A stretch of DNA of 64,000 nt from the NCBI GenBank assembly GCA_015711795.1, contig JACVJC010000010.1, forward strand, positions 1-64,000, given 5' to 3'. Made by a program: the position numbers and the translations under genes. The stretch is from Candidatus Geothermocultor quzhuomuensis. Lineage in GTDB: Bacteria; Actinomycetota; Aquicultoria; Geothermocultorales; Geothermocultoraceae. Below the pieces are notes generated by a model that ran no database searches, was not told the DNA's origin, and was given only the letters and a program-made list of their open reading frames with translations. Positions within the stretch are counted from its first letter, which is position 1. Every line of letters starts with the position of its first letter. Positions 36,484 to 45,451 of the stretch are shown one piece after another.

Positions 36484-37506
36484 ATGTCTAAAAAGGGAAA
36501 AGAGAAAGTAAAGATAATTGGGATTGAAACTTCTTGTGATGAGACAGCCGTTGCTATCGTAGAGGATGGGCGAAAGATTCTTTCCAACTTAGTCGCTTCC
36601 CAAGTTGACTTTCATCGAAAATTTAAAGGAGTTGTCCCGGAAATTGCTTCTCGGAAGCACTTGGAAATAATTAATTCCTTAATTGATGAAGCTCTTTTTC
36701 AAGCTAATCTTTCCCTTAAAGATTTATCAGCTATTGCTGTTACATTAGGTCCTGGTTTAATCGGGGCTCTCTTAATAGGTGTTTCAACAGCTAAAGCTCT
36801 CTCTTATGCTACAAGCCTCCCCCTGATTGGTGTTAATCATCTTCTCGGTCACATCTGGGCAAACTTCTTAGAAGATCCTCAAATTAAGTTTCCCTTTATT
36901 TCTTTGATTGTCTCCGGTGGTCATACTAGCATCATTCTCGTTGAGAAGGTGGGAAAATATAAGATTATTGGGGAAACTTTGGATGATGCAGCAGGAGAAG
37001 CTTTGGATAAAATAGCTGGATTTATGAATTTAGGTTATCCTGGTGGGCCAATAATCGATGAACTTGCTCAAGAAGGAAACCCTCAAGCCATTAACTTTCC
37101 CCGAGCCATGATCAAAAAGAAAGGCTATGACTTAAGCTTAAGTGGACTAAAAACAGCTGCTTTAAACTATGTAACCCGTGTTGGTCAGGAAAAGATTAAT
37201 GTCCCTGACTTTTGCGCTAGCTTTCAAGAAGCAATATTTGATGTTTTAGTCGATAAAGTGACAAAAGCAGCCCAAGAATTTAAAATTCCAAGGATTGTTC
37301 TGGCGGGAGGAGTTGGGGCTAATACCCGACTAAGAGAAAAGTTGTTAGAAGAAGCTAAAAAGTTCCAGCTTGAACTTTATTTCCCCTCACCTTTCCTCTG
37401 TACTGACAACGCCGCTATGATTGCTGCTTTTGGATATGAAAAATTTTTAAGGGAAGATTTGGTAACACTAGAAGTAGAACCCGATGCTAATTTTCCCCTC
37501 CGTTAA
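36484..37506 (+). CDS. tsaD: tRNA N6-threonylcarbamoyltransferase catalytic subunit
   Basis: TsaD transfers threonylcarbamoyl to A37 of ANN-decoding tRNAs. It shows GIETSCDETAVAIVEDG, the metal-binding HxxxH motif (NHLLGH), SGGHTSIILV and the carboxy-terminal CTDNAAMIA. The length of 340 residues is normal. Its partners TsaB and TsaE are encoded at 56824-58006 in the same window. Confidence 0.97.
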   Translation: MSKKGKEKVKIIGIETSCDETAVAIVEDGRKILSNLVASQVDFHRKFKGVVPEIASRKHLEIINSLIDEALFQANLSLKDLSAIAVTLGPGLIGALLIGVSTAKALSYATSLPLIGVNHLLGHIWANFLEDPQIKFPFISLIVSGGHTSIILVEKVGKYKIIGETLDDAAGEALDKIAGFMNLGYPGGPIIDELAQEGNPQAINFPRAMIKKKGYDLSLSGLKTAALNYVTRVGQEKINVPDFCASFQEAIFDVLVDKVTKAAQEFKIPRIVLAGGVGANTRLREKLLEEAKKFQLELYFPSPFLCTDNAAMIAAFGYEKFLREDLVTLEVEPDANFPLR

Positions 37507-37517
37507 TAATTTTTTTC

Positions 37518-37535
37518 TGTGGATATTGTGGATAA
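37518..37535 (+). promoter_or_regulatory. Two abutting DnaA-box sequences
   Basis: TGTGGATAT (37518-37526) is followed directly by TGTGGATAA (37527-37535). The second is the exact complement of the consensus TTATCCACA, and the first has one mismatch. They lie in the 92-bp gap between tsaD and lnt, and AT-rich sequence follows (TTATTGTGGAAAAAAA at about 37565). No dnaA, dnaN or other origin marker is near, so this is more likely a DnaA-titrating or regulatory site than oriC. Confidence 0.5.
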
Positions 37536-37598
37536 CTCTGTTAATAACTGAAAGAGGAAAAGATTTATTGTGGAAAAAAATTTCACTTTTTCACAAGG

Positions 37599-39107
37599 AT
37601 GAATAAATCAAAGTCAAGACAATTAAATAGGAAAATGAAGTTAAAAAAACCCCTTTGGCTTTTTTCTTTATCACTTTCTACAGGAGTCCTTCTCGCTTTT
37701 CTTTTTCCTAAATTTTCATGGCACCATTTAGCTTGGTTTGCTCTCATACCATTATTTTTTGCTCTCAAGAACTCACCTTCCTACAAATTTTCTTTTTTTC
37801 TTGGATTTTTGAGTGGTTTTGTTTTCTTTTCCATCCTTCTTTACTGGATTTTAATCTTTGGTTTTTTGGCTTGGTTTGCTCTTTCATCAGTTGAGGCTCT
37901 TTTTTTTGCTCTCTTTGCCTTAGGGGCAACTTTTTTCTTTAGAATCAAAAAACTTTGGAGTAATTTTTTTCTCATTCCAGCTTGGTGGGTTGGGGTTGAA
38001 CTTTTGAGGTCCATTGGTCCTTGGAGCTTCAGCTGGGGAGTAATTGGTTACAGCCAAGTAAATAACCCTTTTATTCTGCCCCTCGCTAGTTTTATTGGCG
38101 TTTTTGGCCTTTCTTTTTTAGTTACCTTAATTAACCTATTCCTTATCTTCTTGCCAGAATTACTTAAAGAAAAAAAGAAAGTCAAAACCCTAGCTCCATT
38201 TCTAATTGGGATATTGCTTCTCCTAATTATAGCTCTTAATCTAATTAATCGCCCAAAGGGAAGGGAATGTCCTCTTAAAGTAGCCATTCTCCAAGGAAAT
38301 ATTCCGCAAAAAGATAAGTTTGACCCCACTAAAGAGGAAAAAGTTAAAGAAATTTATTTTAATTTAACCAAAAAAGCAAAAGGGGCTGAACTTATTATTT
38401 GGCCTGAAACTTCCTTTCCAACCCACTTACTTGAGGATAAAGAAGGGCTTTCTCGAGTAAAAAATTTAGCCTATAAATTGAAGGCTTCCCTTTTAATTGG
38501 GAGTTTTTATCTAGAAAGAATGGATTATTTCAACTCAGCATTTCTAATTAACCCAAGAAAGAAAGTTTTTCGTTACGATAAGCTCCACCTTGTCCCTTTT
38601 GGAGAATATGTTCCTTTTAAACCTTTATTTACCTGGCATAAAATTCTTGCTTCTTTAAAGGATTTAACGCCTGGTAAAAGAAGCGTCCTCTTACCCATAA
38701 AAAATAAGAAGCTAGGGGTAGGCATTTGTTTTGAGTCAGCTGAGACCTTCAGCGCCCGACACCTTACTGCTAGTGGGGCTAACTTGCTTGTTTATATTAC
38801 CAATGACGCTTGGTTTAAAAAAACATCGGCTGCTTATCAGCATCTTGAGATAACTGCAATGAGAGCAGTTGAAAATAAGGTATATACTCTTCAATCAGCC
38901 AATACTGGTATTTCAGCTGTAATAAATCCTTTTGGCAAGATTCTCCTTGAAACTCCTCTCTTTAAAAGGGATGCTTTAAAGGCAAAAGTTTACTTAAATA
39001 ACAAAAAAACCTTTTATGTTAAGGTAGGTTTTTTATTCCCTTTTCTCTGCTTATTTTTAGGATTAATTTCTCTCATCTATAACAGCTTTAAGCGCTTAAT
39101 ATTATAA
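37599..39107 (+). CDS. lnt: Apolipoprotein N-acyltransferase
   Basis: The amino-terminal half has about six membrane segments. The carboxy-terminal nitrilase-like domain shows the Glu-Lys-Cys triad: WPETSFP (Glu), YDKLHLVPFGEYVP (Lys) and GICFESAE (Cys). The length of 502 residues is typical. Lnt adds the third acyl chain to lipoproteins at the outer face of the cytoplasmic membrane. The window's LivK lipoprotein is a potential substrate. Lnt is usual in diderms but also found in actinobacteria, so it does not settle the envelope type. Confidence 0.94.
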   Translation: MNKSKSRQLNRKMKLKKPLWLFSLSLSTGVLLAFLFPKFSWHHLAWFALIPLFFALKNSPSYKFSFFLGFLSGFVFFSILLYWILIFGFLAWFALSSVEALFFALFALGATFFFRIKKLWSNFFLIPAWWVGVELLRSIGPWSFSWGVIGYSQVNNPFILPLASFIGVFGLSFLVTLINLFLIFLPELLKEKKKVKTLAPFLIGILLLLIIALNLINRPKGRECPLKVAILQGNIPQKDKFDPTKEEKVKEIYFNLTKKAKGAELIIWPETSFPTHLLEDKEGLSRVKNLAYKLKASLLIGSFYLERMDYFNSAFLINPRKKVFRYDKLHLVPFGEYVPFKPLFTWHKILASLKDLTPGKRSVLLPIKNKKLGVGICFESAETFSARHLTASGANLLVYITNDAWFKKTSAAYQHLEITAMRAVENKVYTLQSANTGISAVINPFGKILLETPLFKRDALKAKVYLNNKKTFYVKVGFLFPFLCLFLGLISLIYNSFKRLIL

Positions 39108-39109
39108 AA

Positions 39110-40366
39110 CTACTCCTCTTTAAACCTTTGCCAAGCTTCTTTGGCCTGATCCCAATGCCTAATGAGGTAAGGCTTAAAGCGTTCAAAGATAATAGCATGC
39201 CCTTCAATTAATGATTCCGTTAAAATTGAAGAAATTAGCTTGGTTTCATTGATAAAAGAAGCTGTTCGCGCCAGATATAACGGAACAAGAGCTTCCAAAA
39301 CCTTTTCTTGAGGAAGGCAAGAAAAGTTATAACCAATGGCAAAGTCGTAAATCACTTTTACCCAAACATCTTCAGGGAAGTAAAAGCTTTCATTAGATAA
39401 TTTGAGGAGAGATAAAACTTGACGAAAATTCTTTCGAGTTAACACCTGCTCAAGAACTTTCTTTTGGCTCTCAAAGTCTTCCTTAAATCGGGAAATTAAT
39501 CTCTCAAGAGAAATATCCTTCCCATGAGGTTCAGCATAAACAGCTTTCCCAAAAACATCAACAGGATGACTCCCTTCTACTGCTTTCCACTTCATCTCAT
39601 ACTCTCTCATTAAAGAAAAAACTGTCCCAACCACCTGCTTAAACATAGGAACTAAATCACTTGCTGGGTCTTTAGGGTCATGGAGTTTCACCCCAACACC
39701 AGCTTGAGCAATGCGAAATCCTTCATTTAATGCGACGGTTGTCATCCAAATATCAATACCAAATCGAGCAATATCAGTTTCCCAAACATCAAGATGGGAA
39801 TAGACTTTAGCCAAAGCTCCGCTGAAAGCAAAATCACCCCCAATGGGCTGGCGAACCCGAAAGCCATAGAGAGCCCGGGTCAATGGGTAAACAATTGAAT
39901 TAGTAATCGTCCCATCATATTTATATCTAAGATAATAAGGAGTAACAAAACCGTAGTTATATTTATATACCGGTTCACCTAAAAGTTTAATCCATTCAGG
40001 CGTAATGCTTCTTAAATCTGAATCAAGAACGATACAAACTTTAGCTTTTAATCGGTCAGCAATTTCAAAGATGGTATGAAAAGCACTTCCTTTGCCTGGC
40101 AGCCCCCGATAAGGAGTAACAATCTTTTCAAATCCTTGAGGAAGAGGTGTCTTTAAAACAACTTCCCGGGTATTATCGGTCGAGCCTCCATCGGCGTTGA
40201 CAATAATCGGTTTTAAAAAGGGGAAATATTTAACTGCTCCAGCAGCAGAAGTCCTAATGACATGAGAAATTGTCTTTTCACTTCGAAAAGATGGAATACC
40301 TATAACTAAATCAGCTTGCTTAACTTCTTCAACTTTTTTGATTACTTCGGGGTAAAGAACTGTCAA
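39110..40366 (-). CDS. Mannosylglycerate-synthase-like glycosyltransferase
   Basis: The 418-residue GT-A glycosyltransferase has VIGIPSFRSEKTISHVI, NADGGSTDNT, the metal-binding DSDLRSI (DxD) and PGKGSAF. A downstream pattern, IGGDFAFSG...ARFGIDIWMTTVAL, resembles the single-step mannosylglycerate synthase of Rhodothermus (GT78), and the long helical carboxy-terminus also matches. It likely transfers a sugar from a nucleotide donor to a small acceptor such as glycerate. The TTG start overlaps the stop of galT (TTGA), so the two are coupled. Donor and acceptor are inferred. Confidence 0.75.
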   Translation of the reverse strand: MTVLYPEVIKKVEEVKQADLVIGIPSFRSEKTISHVIRTSAAGAVKYFPFLKPIIVNADGGSTDNTREVVLKTPLPQGFEKIVTPYRGLPGKGSAFHTIFEIADRLKAKVCIVLDSDLRSITPEWIKLLGEPVYKYNYGFVTPYYLRYKYDGTITNSIVYPLTRALYGFRVRQPIGGDFAFSGALAKVYSHLDVWETDIARFGIDIWMTTVALNEGFRIAQAGVGVKLHDPKDPASDLVPMFKQVVGTVFSLMREYEMKWKAVEGSHPVDVFGKAVYAEPHGKDISLERLISRFKEDFESQKKVLEQVLTRKNFRQVLSLLKLSNESFYFPEDVWVKVIYDFAIGYNFSCLPQEKVLEALVPLYLARTASFINETKLISSILTESLIEGHAIIFERFKPYLIRHWDQAKEAWQRFKEE

Positions 40367-41394
40367 CTTTTTAACGCTCTCTCTTGAGAATTAAGATCCA
40401 CTTCCCTTAAAGCCTTAGCAGCGTCCTCAGGAGATATTGGATTAATAAAGATACCTCCCCCAAATTCAAAACCAGCAGGCATTGCCAAGCGAGGGATAAC
40501 CTCAAAATGCCAATGGTAATAAAGAAGCCCTAGTGTTCTAAGAGGAGAGACGTGAAGCATATAATTATAAGGTGGATCGTTAAGAAGCTTTTCTAAGCGC
40601 TTAAAGACCTCTTGAATTGCTTCGGTCAAGTAAAAAATTGATTTTTCATCTAACTCTTCTAAAATAGCTTGGTGATTTTTGGGTAAAATGTAAATTTCAA
40701 AAGGGAAACGAGAAGCATAAGGGCAAAAGGCAACTATACTTTCATTTTCAAAAACTTTTCTTGAACCTTCCTTCAGTTCTACCTCAACCATTTGGCAAAA
40801 AATACATTTATTTTCCATCTTATAATACTCTTTAGCTTCCCTCAATTCCTCAAAAATTCGAGGTGGGATAATGGGAGTAGCAATTAGCTGAGAGTGAGGA
40901 TGGGAAAGAGAAGCACCTGCTTCATGGCGATAGTTTTTAAAAATTAAAACATATACTATCCGAGGGTCCACTCGCCAATACTTATATCTTTGAATATAAG
41001 TGCGAAGAACCGCTTCAACTTGTTCACTTTTCATATTGGCAAGGGTGTCAAAATGGTCTCGGCTATCAACCAGAACCTCATGGCCACCCACTCCAGCTAA
41101 GTAATGGTAAAGCTCCCCTACCTCACCTTGATAAAATTGGGTGCTTGCCTTTAAAGCAGGAAATTTATTAGGTAAGACCCTGGTTATCCATTGTTTTGTT
41201 TTTTCATCGTACTCTCCTGGCCAAATAGCAAATTTCTGAGTAGGTTGAGTAAATTCCTTCCCTTCACAAAAGGGACAACCTTTTTGAGAAATCTTTTCTA
41301 ACTCTTTCCTTTTATAATCAGAAGGCCTCTTACCCCGCTCAGTAGAGATAACTACCCAAGTGTGGCTAACAGGGTCTTTTCTTATCTCAGACAT
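40363..41394 (-). CDS. galT: Galactose-1-phosphate uridylyltransferase family (GalT)
   Basis: A HIT-superfamily enzyme with the catalytic HPHSQ histidines, a second HWHFEVIPR and zinc ligands CPFC and CIFC. The length of 343 residues is normal. GalT exchanges UMP between UDP-glucose and galactose 1-phosphate. In lineages like this the same fold can act on other sugar phosphates. No galK or galE is nearby, and it is coupled to the glycosyltransferase gene downstream. A role in supplying sugar nucleotides for that enzyme is therefore plausible. Confidence 0.88.
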   Translation of the reverse strand: MSEIRKDPVSHTWVVISTERGKRPSDYKRKELEKISQKGCPFCEGKEFTQPTQKFAIWPGEYDEKTKQWITRVLPNKFPALKASTQFYQGEVGELYHYLAGVGGHEVLVDSRDHFDTLANMKSEQVEAVLRTYIQRYKYWRVDPRIVYVLIFKNYRHEAGASLSHPHSQLIATPIIPPRIFEELREAKEYYKMENKCIFCQMVEVELKEGSRKVFENESIVAFCPYASRFPFEIYILPKNHQAILEELDEKSIFYLTEAIQEVFKRLEKLLNDPPYNYMLHVSPLRTLGLLYYHWHFEVIPRLAMPAGFEFGGGIFINPISPEDAAKALREVDLNSQERALKS

Positions 41395-41484
41395 CCTCGC
41401 CCTCTAAAAACAGAGATTTTAGCTTAATTAGTTATTTATGGTAAACTAAGAAAGCATTCATGACAAGATAAAAGGAGGAAGTAG

Positions 41485-42432
41485 ATGAATCCAGAAACTT
41501 GGTTCAAAGGGAGAACTTACCACCATAAAGAATTTTGCAACCTTTCTTTTCTTCAAAAATTAAAAGAAGAAAAAAATGTCCAAATAAGCCTAGGAATTCC
41601 AACTTTAAATGAAGAAAGGACAATCGGTAAAATCCTTCAAATAATAAAGGAAAATTTTTTAGAAAAACATCAAATTCTTGACCAAGTAGCTTTAATCGAC
41701 AGCCACTCAACTGATGAAACAGTAAATATAGCCCAAGAGGCGGGTTTTGAAGTTTATTACGATGATGAAATCCGACCCGATTTAAAAAGTGAAAAAGGTA
41801 AAGGTGAAGCTCTTTGGAAAAGTCTTTTCATCCTAAAAGGAGATATTATTATTTGGATTGATGCTGATATTGAAAATTTTCATCCCCGCTTTCTCTACGG
41901 AATTATTGGGCCTCTCCTCTATGAAGATGAAATTGGCTTTGTTAAAGGATTTTACCAAAGGCCATTAAAAACCGAAGAACTATTAACAAGTGGTGGAGGA
42001 AGAGTTACAGAAATTCTTGTCCGTCCCTTGCTTAACCTTTTCTACCCTGAGCTTGCTTATTTTTTCCAGCCAATTTCAGGCGAATACGGAGGAAAAAGAG
42101 AAATTTTAAGAAAGATTCCCTTTTACACTGACTATGCTGTTGAGGCAGGAATGCTAATAGAAATTTGGAAAAAATTTGGTCTTAATTCAATGGCTCAAGT
42201 AAACTTGGAAACAAGAGTTCACCGCAACCAACCAACAGCTAATCTAGGCAAAATGTCCTTTGCTATTCTCCAGTGTTTTCTTGACCTCATGGAAAAAGAA
42301 AAAAGAGTTAAATTTTTCCAAGAATTTAATTTTTCATATCTTTTGCCCATAATCGGAAAAGACCATCACTTTTTTGATAAAACAAAAATAAAAGTAGTTC
42401 GTCGCCCTCCATTTGAGTCAATTAAAAATTAA
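41485..42432 (+). CDS. gpgS: Glucosyl-3-phosphoglycerate synthase
   Basis: This GT81-type enzyme has a GIPTLNEERTIG nucleotide-binding start, DSHSTDET, WIDADIENFHP (DxD metal site), KGFYQRP, TSGGGRVTE and QPISGEYGGKRE. All are conserved in GpgS, which joins glucose from NDP-glucose to 3-phosphoglycerate. The length of 315 residues is typical. The next gene encodes a HAD phosphatase that would remove the phosphate to give the compatible solute glucosylglycerate. The ATG follows AAAGGAGGAAG. Confidence 0.9.
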   Translation: MNPETWFKGRTYHHKEFCNLSFLQKLKEEKNVQISLGIPTLNEERTIGKILQIIKENFLEKHQILDQVALIDSHSTDETVNIAQEAGFEVYYDDEIRPDLKSEKGKGEALWKSLFILKGDIIIWIDADIENFHPRFLYGIIGPLLYEDEIGFVKGFYQRPLKTEELLTSGGGRVTEILVRPLLNLFYPELAYFFQPISGEYGGKREILRKIPFYTDYAVEAGMLIEIWKKFGLNSMAQVNLETRVHRNQPTANLGKMSFAILQCFLDLMEKEKRVKFFQEFNFSYLLPIIGKDHHFFDKTKIKVVRRPPFESIKN

Positions 42433-42433
42433 A

Positions 42434-43321
42434 ATGAAAGAAAAAGTCTTTAAAGAAAAACGAATTAGCGCAAATAAAGAAAAAATAAAAAAACTTATCA
42501 AAAAGCTGAAAGTTGTTTATACTGATGTTGATTCTACTTTAGTTGGGCAAGGTGGTTCCCTGTTCCGGACAGCCGATGGTAAACTGACAATGCTGCCCGC
42601 TAATGCTCTTTTAAAATGCCATCAACATAAAGTCGATATTACCCTCGTCTCTGGCCGGAGCTCTCACCAACTTCAAGAAGATGCAAGAATCCTTGGGCTT
42701 AAAAACTACCTAGCTGAACTTGGCTGCGAAATAGTTTATAACCTGGGCGAAACCGTTGTTTTAAATGTTGGTAACTTTTTTAACAAAAAAGGGAAGCCAC
42801 ACGATGCTATCGCTAACTCAGGAGCAGTTGAGCTTCTTTTCTCTAGCTTCCCTGGATACCTTGAGCATCATACTCCTTGGTCAGAGTGGAGAAATTGTAC
42901 TACCGTTTTTAGAGGTTACATTGACATCTCTAAAGCTCAAAAAATTCTTAATCAAAATGGTTACGGTTGGCTCCAATTAATCGATAATGGAGTTATTCAG
43001 CGGAGGGGGACTTTATCACCTAATATTACTGAGGTTCATGCTTATCACCTCATTCCAAAAGAGATCGGAAAAGCCAAGGGTGTCCTTAAAGATAGAGAAA
43101 TCAGGAAAATTCCAAAAGAATCTTGCATTGCTATTGGGGACTCATTGTCTGATTCGGAACTCGCAACGGTTGTTGGCGCTTTTTTCTTGGTTCGAAATGG
43201 TTTAATTGAAGATAATAAACTTTTAAAAACCCTTTTAGAGACAGAAAATGCTTTTGTCACTGAGGAAGAAATGGGGCTTGGTTTTGCTCAAGTCATTGAA
43301 CTCCTTCTTGAGGAGGATTAG
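42434..43321 (+). CDS. Glucosyl/mannosyl-3-phosphoglycerate phosphatase (HAD family)
   Basis: A HAD hydrolase of the MpgP/GpgP group. It shows motif I TDVDSTLVG (nucleophile and acid Asp), motif II SGRSS and motif IV GDSLSD with a C2-type cap between. It should dephosphorylate the GpgS product to glucosylglycerate. The ATG at 42434 lies 1 bp after the gpgS stop. A TTG at 42413 would add seven residues and overlap. It has 295 residues from the ATG. Glucosyl specificity is inferred from the neighbour. Confidence 0.87.
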   Translation: MKEKVFKEKRISANKEKIKKLIKKLKVVYTDVDSTLVGQGGSLFRTADGKLTMLPANALLKCHQHKVDITLVSGRSSHQLQEDARILGLKNYLAELGCEIVYNLGETVVLNVGNFFNKKGKPHDAIANSGAVELLFSSFPGYLEHHTPWSEWRNCTTVFRGYIDISKAQKILNQNGYGWLQLIDNGVIQRRGTLSPNITEVHAYHLIPKEIGKAKGVLKDREIRKIPKESCIAIGDSLSDSELATVVGAFFLVRNGLIEDNKLLKTLLETENAFVTEEEMGLGFAQVIELLLEED

Positions 43322-43325
43322 GTTC

Positions 43326-43901
43326 TTGAAATCCTTTTCTCCTTTGATAACTTCTTTTTTCCTCATCTTTTTGGCAGAAATTAGCGACAAGACTCAGCTG
43401 GTTGCCATCTCTTTAGCCACCCACTATCAGGTTTTGCCTCTAATCTTAGGGATTTTCTTGGCTGCTGTGTTCCTTCAGGGAATGGCTGTTAGTCTTGCCG
43501 AAGTCGCTAGAACCATCTTACCAGTCTCAGCTCTTAAAATCATCACGGCTGGTCTTTTCACTGGAGCTGGATTGTGGCTTTTCTTTTCTCGTCCTTCTCT
43601 CAGAAAAGAAGCGAAAAATAAGAAAACTAAATGGGGACCCTTCTTAGCTGCTTTCATCGCCTTTTTTCTAGCTGAAATTGGTGATAAGACTCAAGTTGGC
43701 ACCCTTGCTCTAGCCACCAAATTTAAAAATCCCGGGCAAGTCTTTTTCGGTGCTACTTTTGGTTTGTGCACCTCTAACTACTTAGGAATCTTTCTAGGTA
43801 ACCTAGTTAGTAAAAAGTTCCACCCTCAATTGATTAGAAAAATTTCAGCTTTACTCTTCCTTGCTTTTGGCTTAATCACCCTCACACAAGCAAAAATTTA
43901 A
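43326..43901 (+). CDS. TMEM165/GDT1-family cation transporter
   Basis: The 191-residue membrane protein has two copies of the family motif, AEISDKTQLVA and AEIGDKTQVGT, each at the start of a three-helix half. Bacterial members such as MneA export Mn2+, and others move Ca2+. The TTG at 43326 was chosen because AGGAGG lies nine bases upstream. Upstream starts would run deep into the phosphatase gene. Ion specificity cannot be read here. Confidence 0.87.
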   Translation: MKSFSPLITSFFLIFLAEISDKTQLVAISLATHYQVLPLILGIFLAAVFLQGMAVSLAEVARTILPVSALKIITAGLFTGAGLWLFFSRPSLRKEAKNKKTKWGPFLAAFIAFFLAEIGDKTQVGTLALATKFKNPGQVFFGATFGLCTSNYLGIFLGNLVSKKFHPQLIRKISALLFLAFGLITLTQAKI

Positions 43902-44270
43902 CAAAGCCTCCGACAAAACTACATATCCCCACTTTGAGGTCTGAAGTTTTCAAAAGAATAGGTAAGCAAAACAATATCAAAGGACCAAAAACTTTAAAAT
44001 TTTTTCAAAATCTCTTGATAAACAATTATAGGTTTTGCTTTTGTTGAAGTGCTAAATACCGTTTAACTAAAAGCTCTCAAGAAAAAACCGTTAGTCTTGC
44101 GGTGCAATGCATTTGGTAATATTCCTTTCTTTTGGATTTTTCCTATACCAATTGCATTATAGAAGTGTTACCAAGTTATGTAAAGTTTACACTTAAATAC
44201 TTCTTTAATAAATAAGGACTTCTGCAAATTGCATCTCAATCTCTGGAATGTAATACTTTAATAGTATATA
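43902..44270. other. 369-bp gap, no gene; one imperfect inverted repeat
   Basis: No coding frame was found between two convergent genes. An inverted repeat is visible: AATGCATTTGGTA near 44106 against ACCAATTGCATT near 44148, one mismatch and about 28 bp of loop. It is not GC-rich and has no T-run, so it is a poor terminator. Otherwise the stretch is AT-rich sequence without recognisable signals. Confidence 0.4.
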
Positions 44271-45422
44271 TTATAATATTGTTCGCAAATCTTTTCCTAT
44301 CCTTTTCCCCATCATTTCTAAGAAAAACGAGGCATTTTTTATTGACTCCTTAAGAGAAGTTGTATAGTCAATTGCAGAATATGCTTTTCTCACCCCGAGT
44401 AAACTTAAATCCTTTTCCGGGAAATCAATTATTCCTGCCACAACTAAAACCGGGAGATTGAAACCTTTAGCTAACTTAATTACTCTAAAGGGTATTTTCC
44501 CGAAAGAAGTTTGAGTATCAAATTTACCTTCTCCCGTAATTACCAAATCTGCTTTTTTTAGATAATCTTTAAAGCCAACTAAATCAATGACTAAATCTGA
44601 GCCTAGGGTTATTTTTGCATTTAAAAAGGCTAAGAGTCCCGCTCCTAAACCACCAGCTGCTCCCCCACCTGGCAAACTCAAAATGTCTTTCCCAAAATCC
44701 CTTTTAATTAATTGAGCAAAATGGCGAAGACCCTCTTCTAAAAGAGCTACTCCTTGAGGGTCAGCTCCTTTCTGGGAAGCATAAACTTGAGCTGCTCCTT
44801 GAGGACCGATAAGAGGATTATTGACATCAGAAGCGATTAAAAAATCAACCCCCTCAAGCCTTTTATCAATTAAAGAAGGGTCAATCTTTGCTAATTTGGT
44901 GAGCTCACCGCCACCAAATCCAAGTTCCTCTCCTTTTTTATCGAGAAATCTTACTCCCAAGGCTTGGAGAGCTCCCATTCCTCCATCACAAGTAGCACTT
45001 CCCCCAATTCCAACAATGATTCTTTGACACCCTTTAGCTAAAGCAGCTTTGATTAACTCTCCTGTTCCAAAAGTCGTTGTTATTAAAGGATTCCTTTTTT
45101 TAGGTGGAACTAGGTGGAGTCCAGAAGCAGCCGCCATTTCAATGATCCCTAAAGGCTTGAGTTGCCTTGGAGGTGACTGAGATACAAAGCCAAAGTAAGA
45201 ACTAATTTTGTTGCCAAGGGGGTCAGTGACCTGACATGAGATAACCTCACCGCTTAAAGCTTCAATAACTGTCTTAACAGTCCCCTCACCGCCATCTGCT
45301 AAAGGACAAATTATTATCTCCGCTTGAGGCAAAACACTTTTAATCCCTCTAAAAAGTGATAAGGCAACTTCTTTTGCTGAAAGGGAATCTTTAAACTTAT
45401 CGGGAGCAATGAGGATTACCAG
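44271..45422 (-). CDS. Glycerate kinase (GckA/GlxK type), probable CTG start
   Basis: The carboxy-terminal 353 residues contain ADGGEGTV, TFGTGELI, GIGGSATCDGGMGALQALG, LPGGGAAGGLGAGL and TGEGKFD, all typical of the type I glycerate kinase. The family's amino-terminus (IAPDKFKDSLSA) is encoded further upstream in the same frame. It begins right after an in-frame TGA, and the first usable codon is CTG at 45422-45420, preceded by AAGAAGG at proper spacing. This gives 383 residues, the family length. The enzyme makes 2-phosphoglycerate (or 3-phosphoglycerate) from glycerate. It may recycle glycerate from glucosylglycerate, whose genes are next door. Confidence 0.87.
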   Translation of the reverse strand: MVILIAPDKFKDSLSAKEVALSLFRGIKSVLPQAEIIICPLADGGEGTVKTVIEALSGEVISCQVTDPLGNKISSYFGFVSQSPPRQLKPLGIIEMAAASGLHLVPPKKRNPLITTTFGTGELIKAALAKGCQRIIVGIGGSATCDGGMGALQALGVRFLDKKGEELGFGGGELTKLAKIDPSLIDKRLEGVDFLIASDVNNPLIGPQGAAQVYASQKGADPQGVALLEEGLRHFAQLIKRDFGKDILSLPGGGAAGGLGAGLLAFLNAKITLGSDLVIDLVGFKDYLKKADLVITGEGKFDTQTSFGKIPFRVIKLAKGFNLPVLVVAGIIDFPEKDLSLLGVRKAYSAIDYTTSLKESIKNASFFLEMMGKRIGKDLRTIL

Positions 45423-45451
45423 TCAAATCTACCTTCTTTAAGAAAATTTCA

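Noticed and set aside
37507-37598. Chromosomal origin (oriC)
   Set aside because: Only two clear DnaA boxes in 92 bp and no dnaA, dnaN, rpmH or gyr genes in the window.
43902-44270. Non-coding RNA or riboswitch in the 369-bp gap
   Set aside because: Only one weak AT-rich inverted repeat; no compensating structure, promoter or terminator seen.
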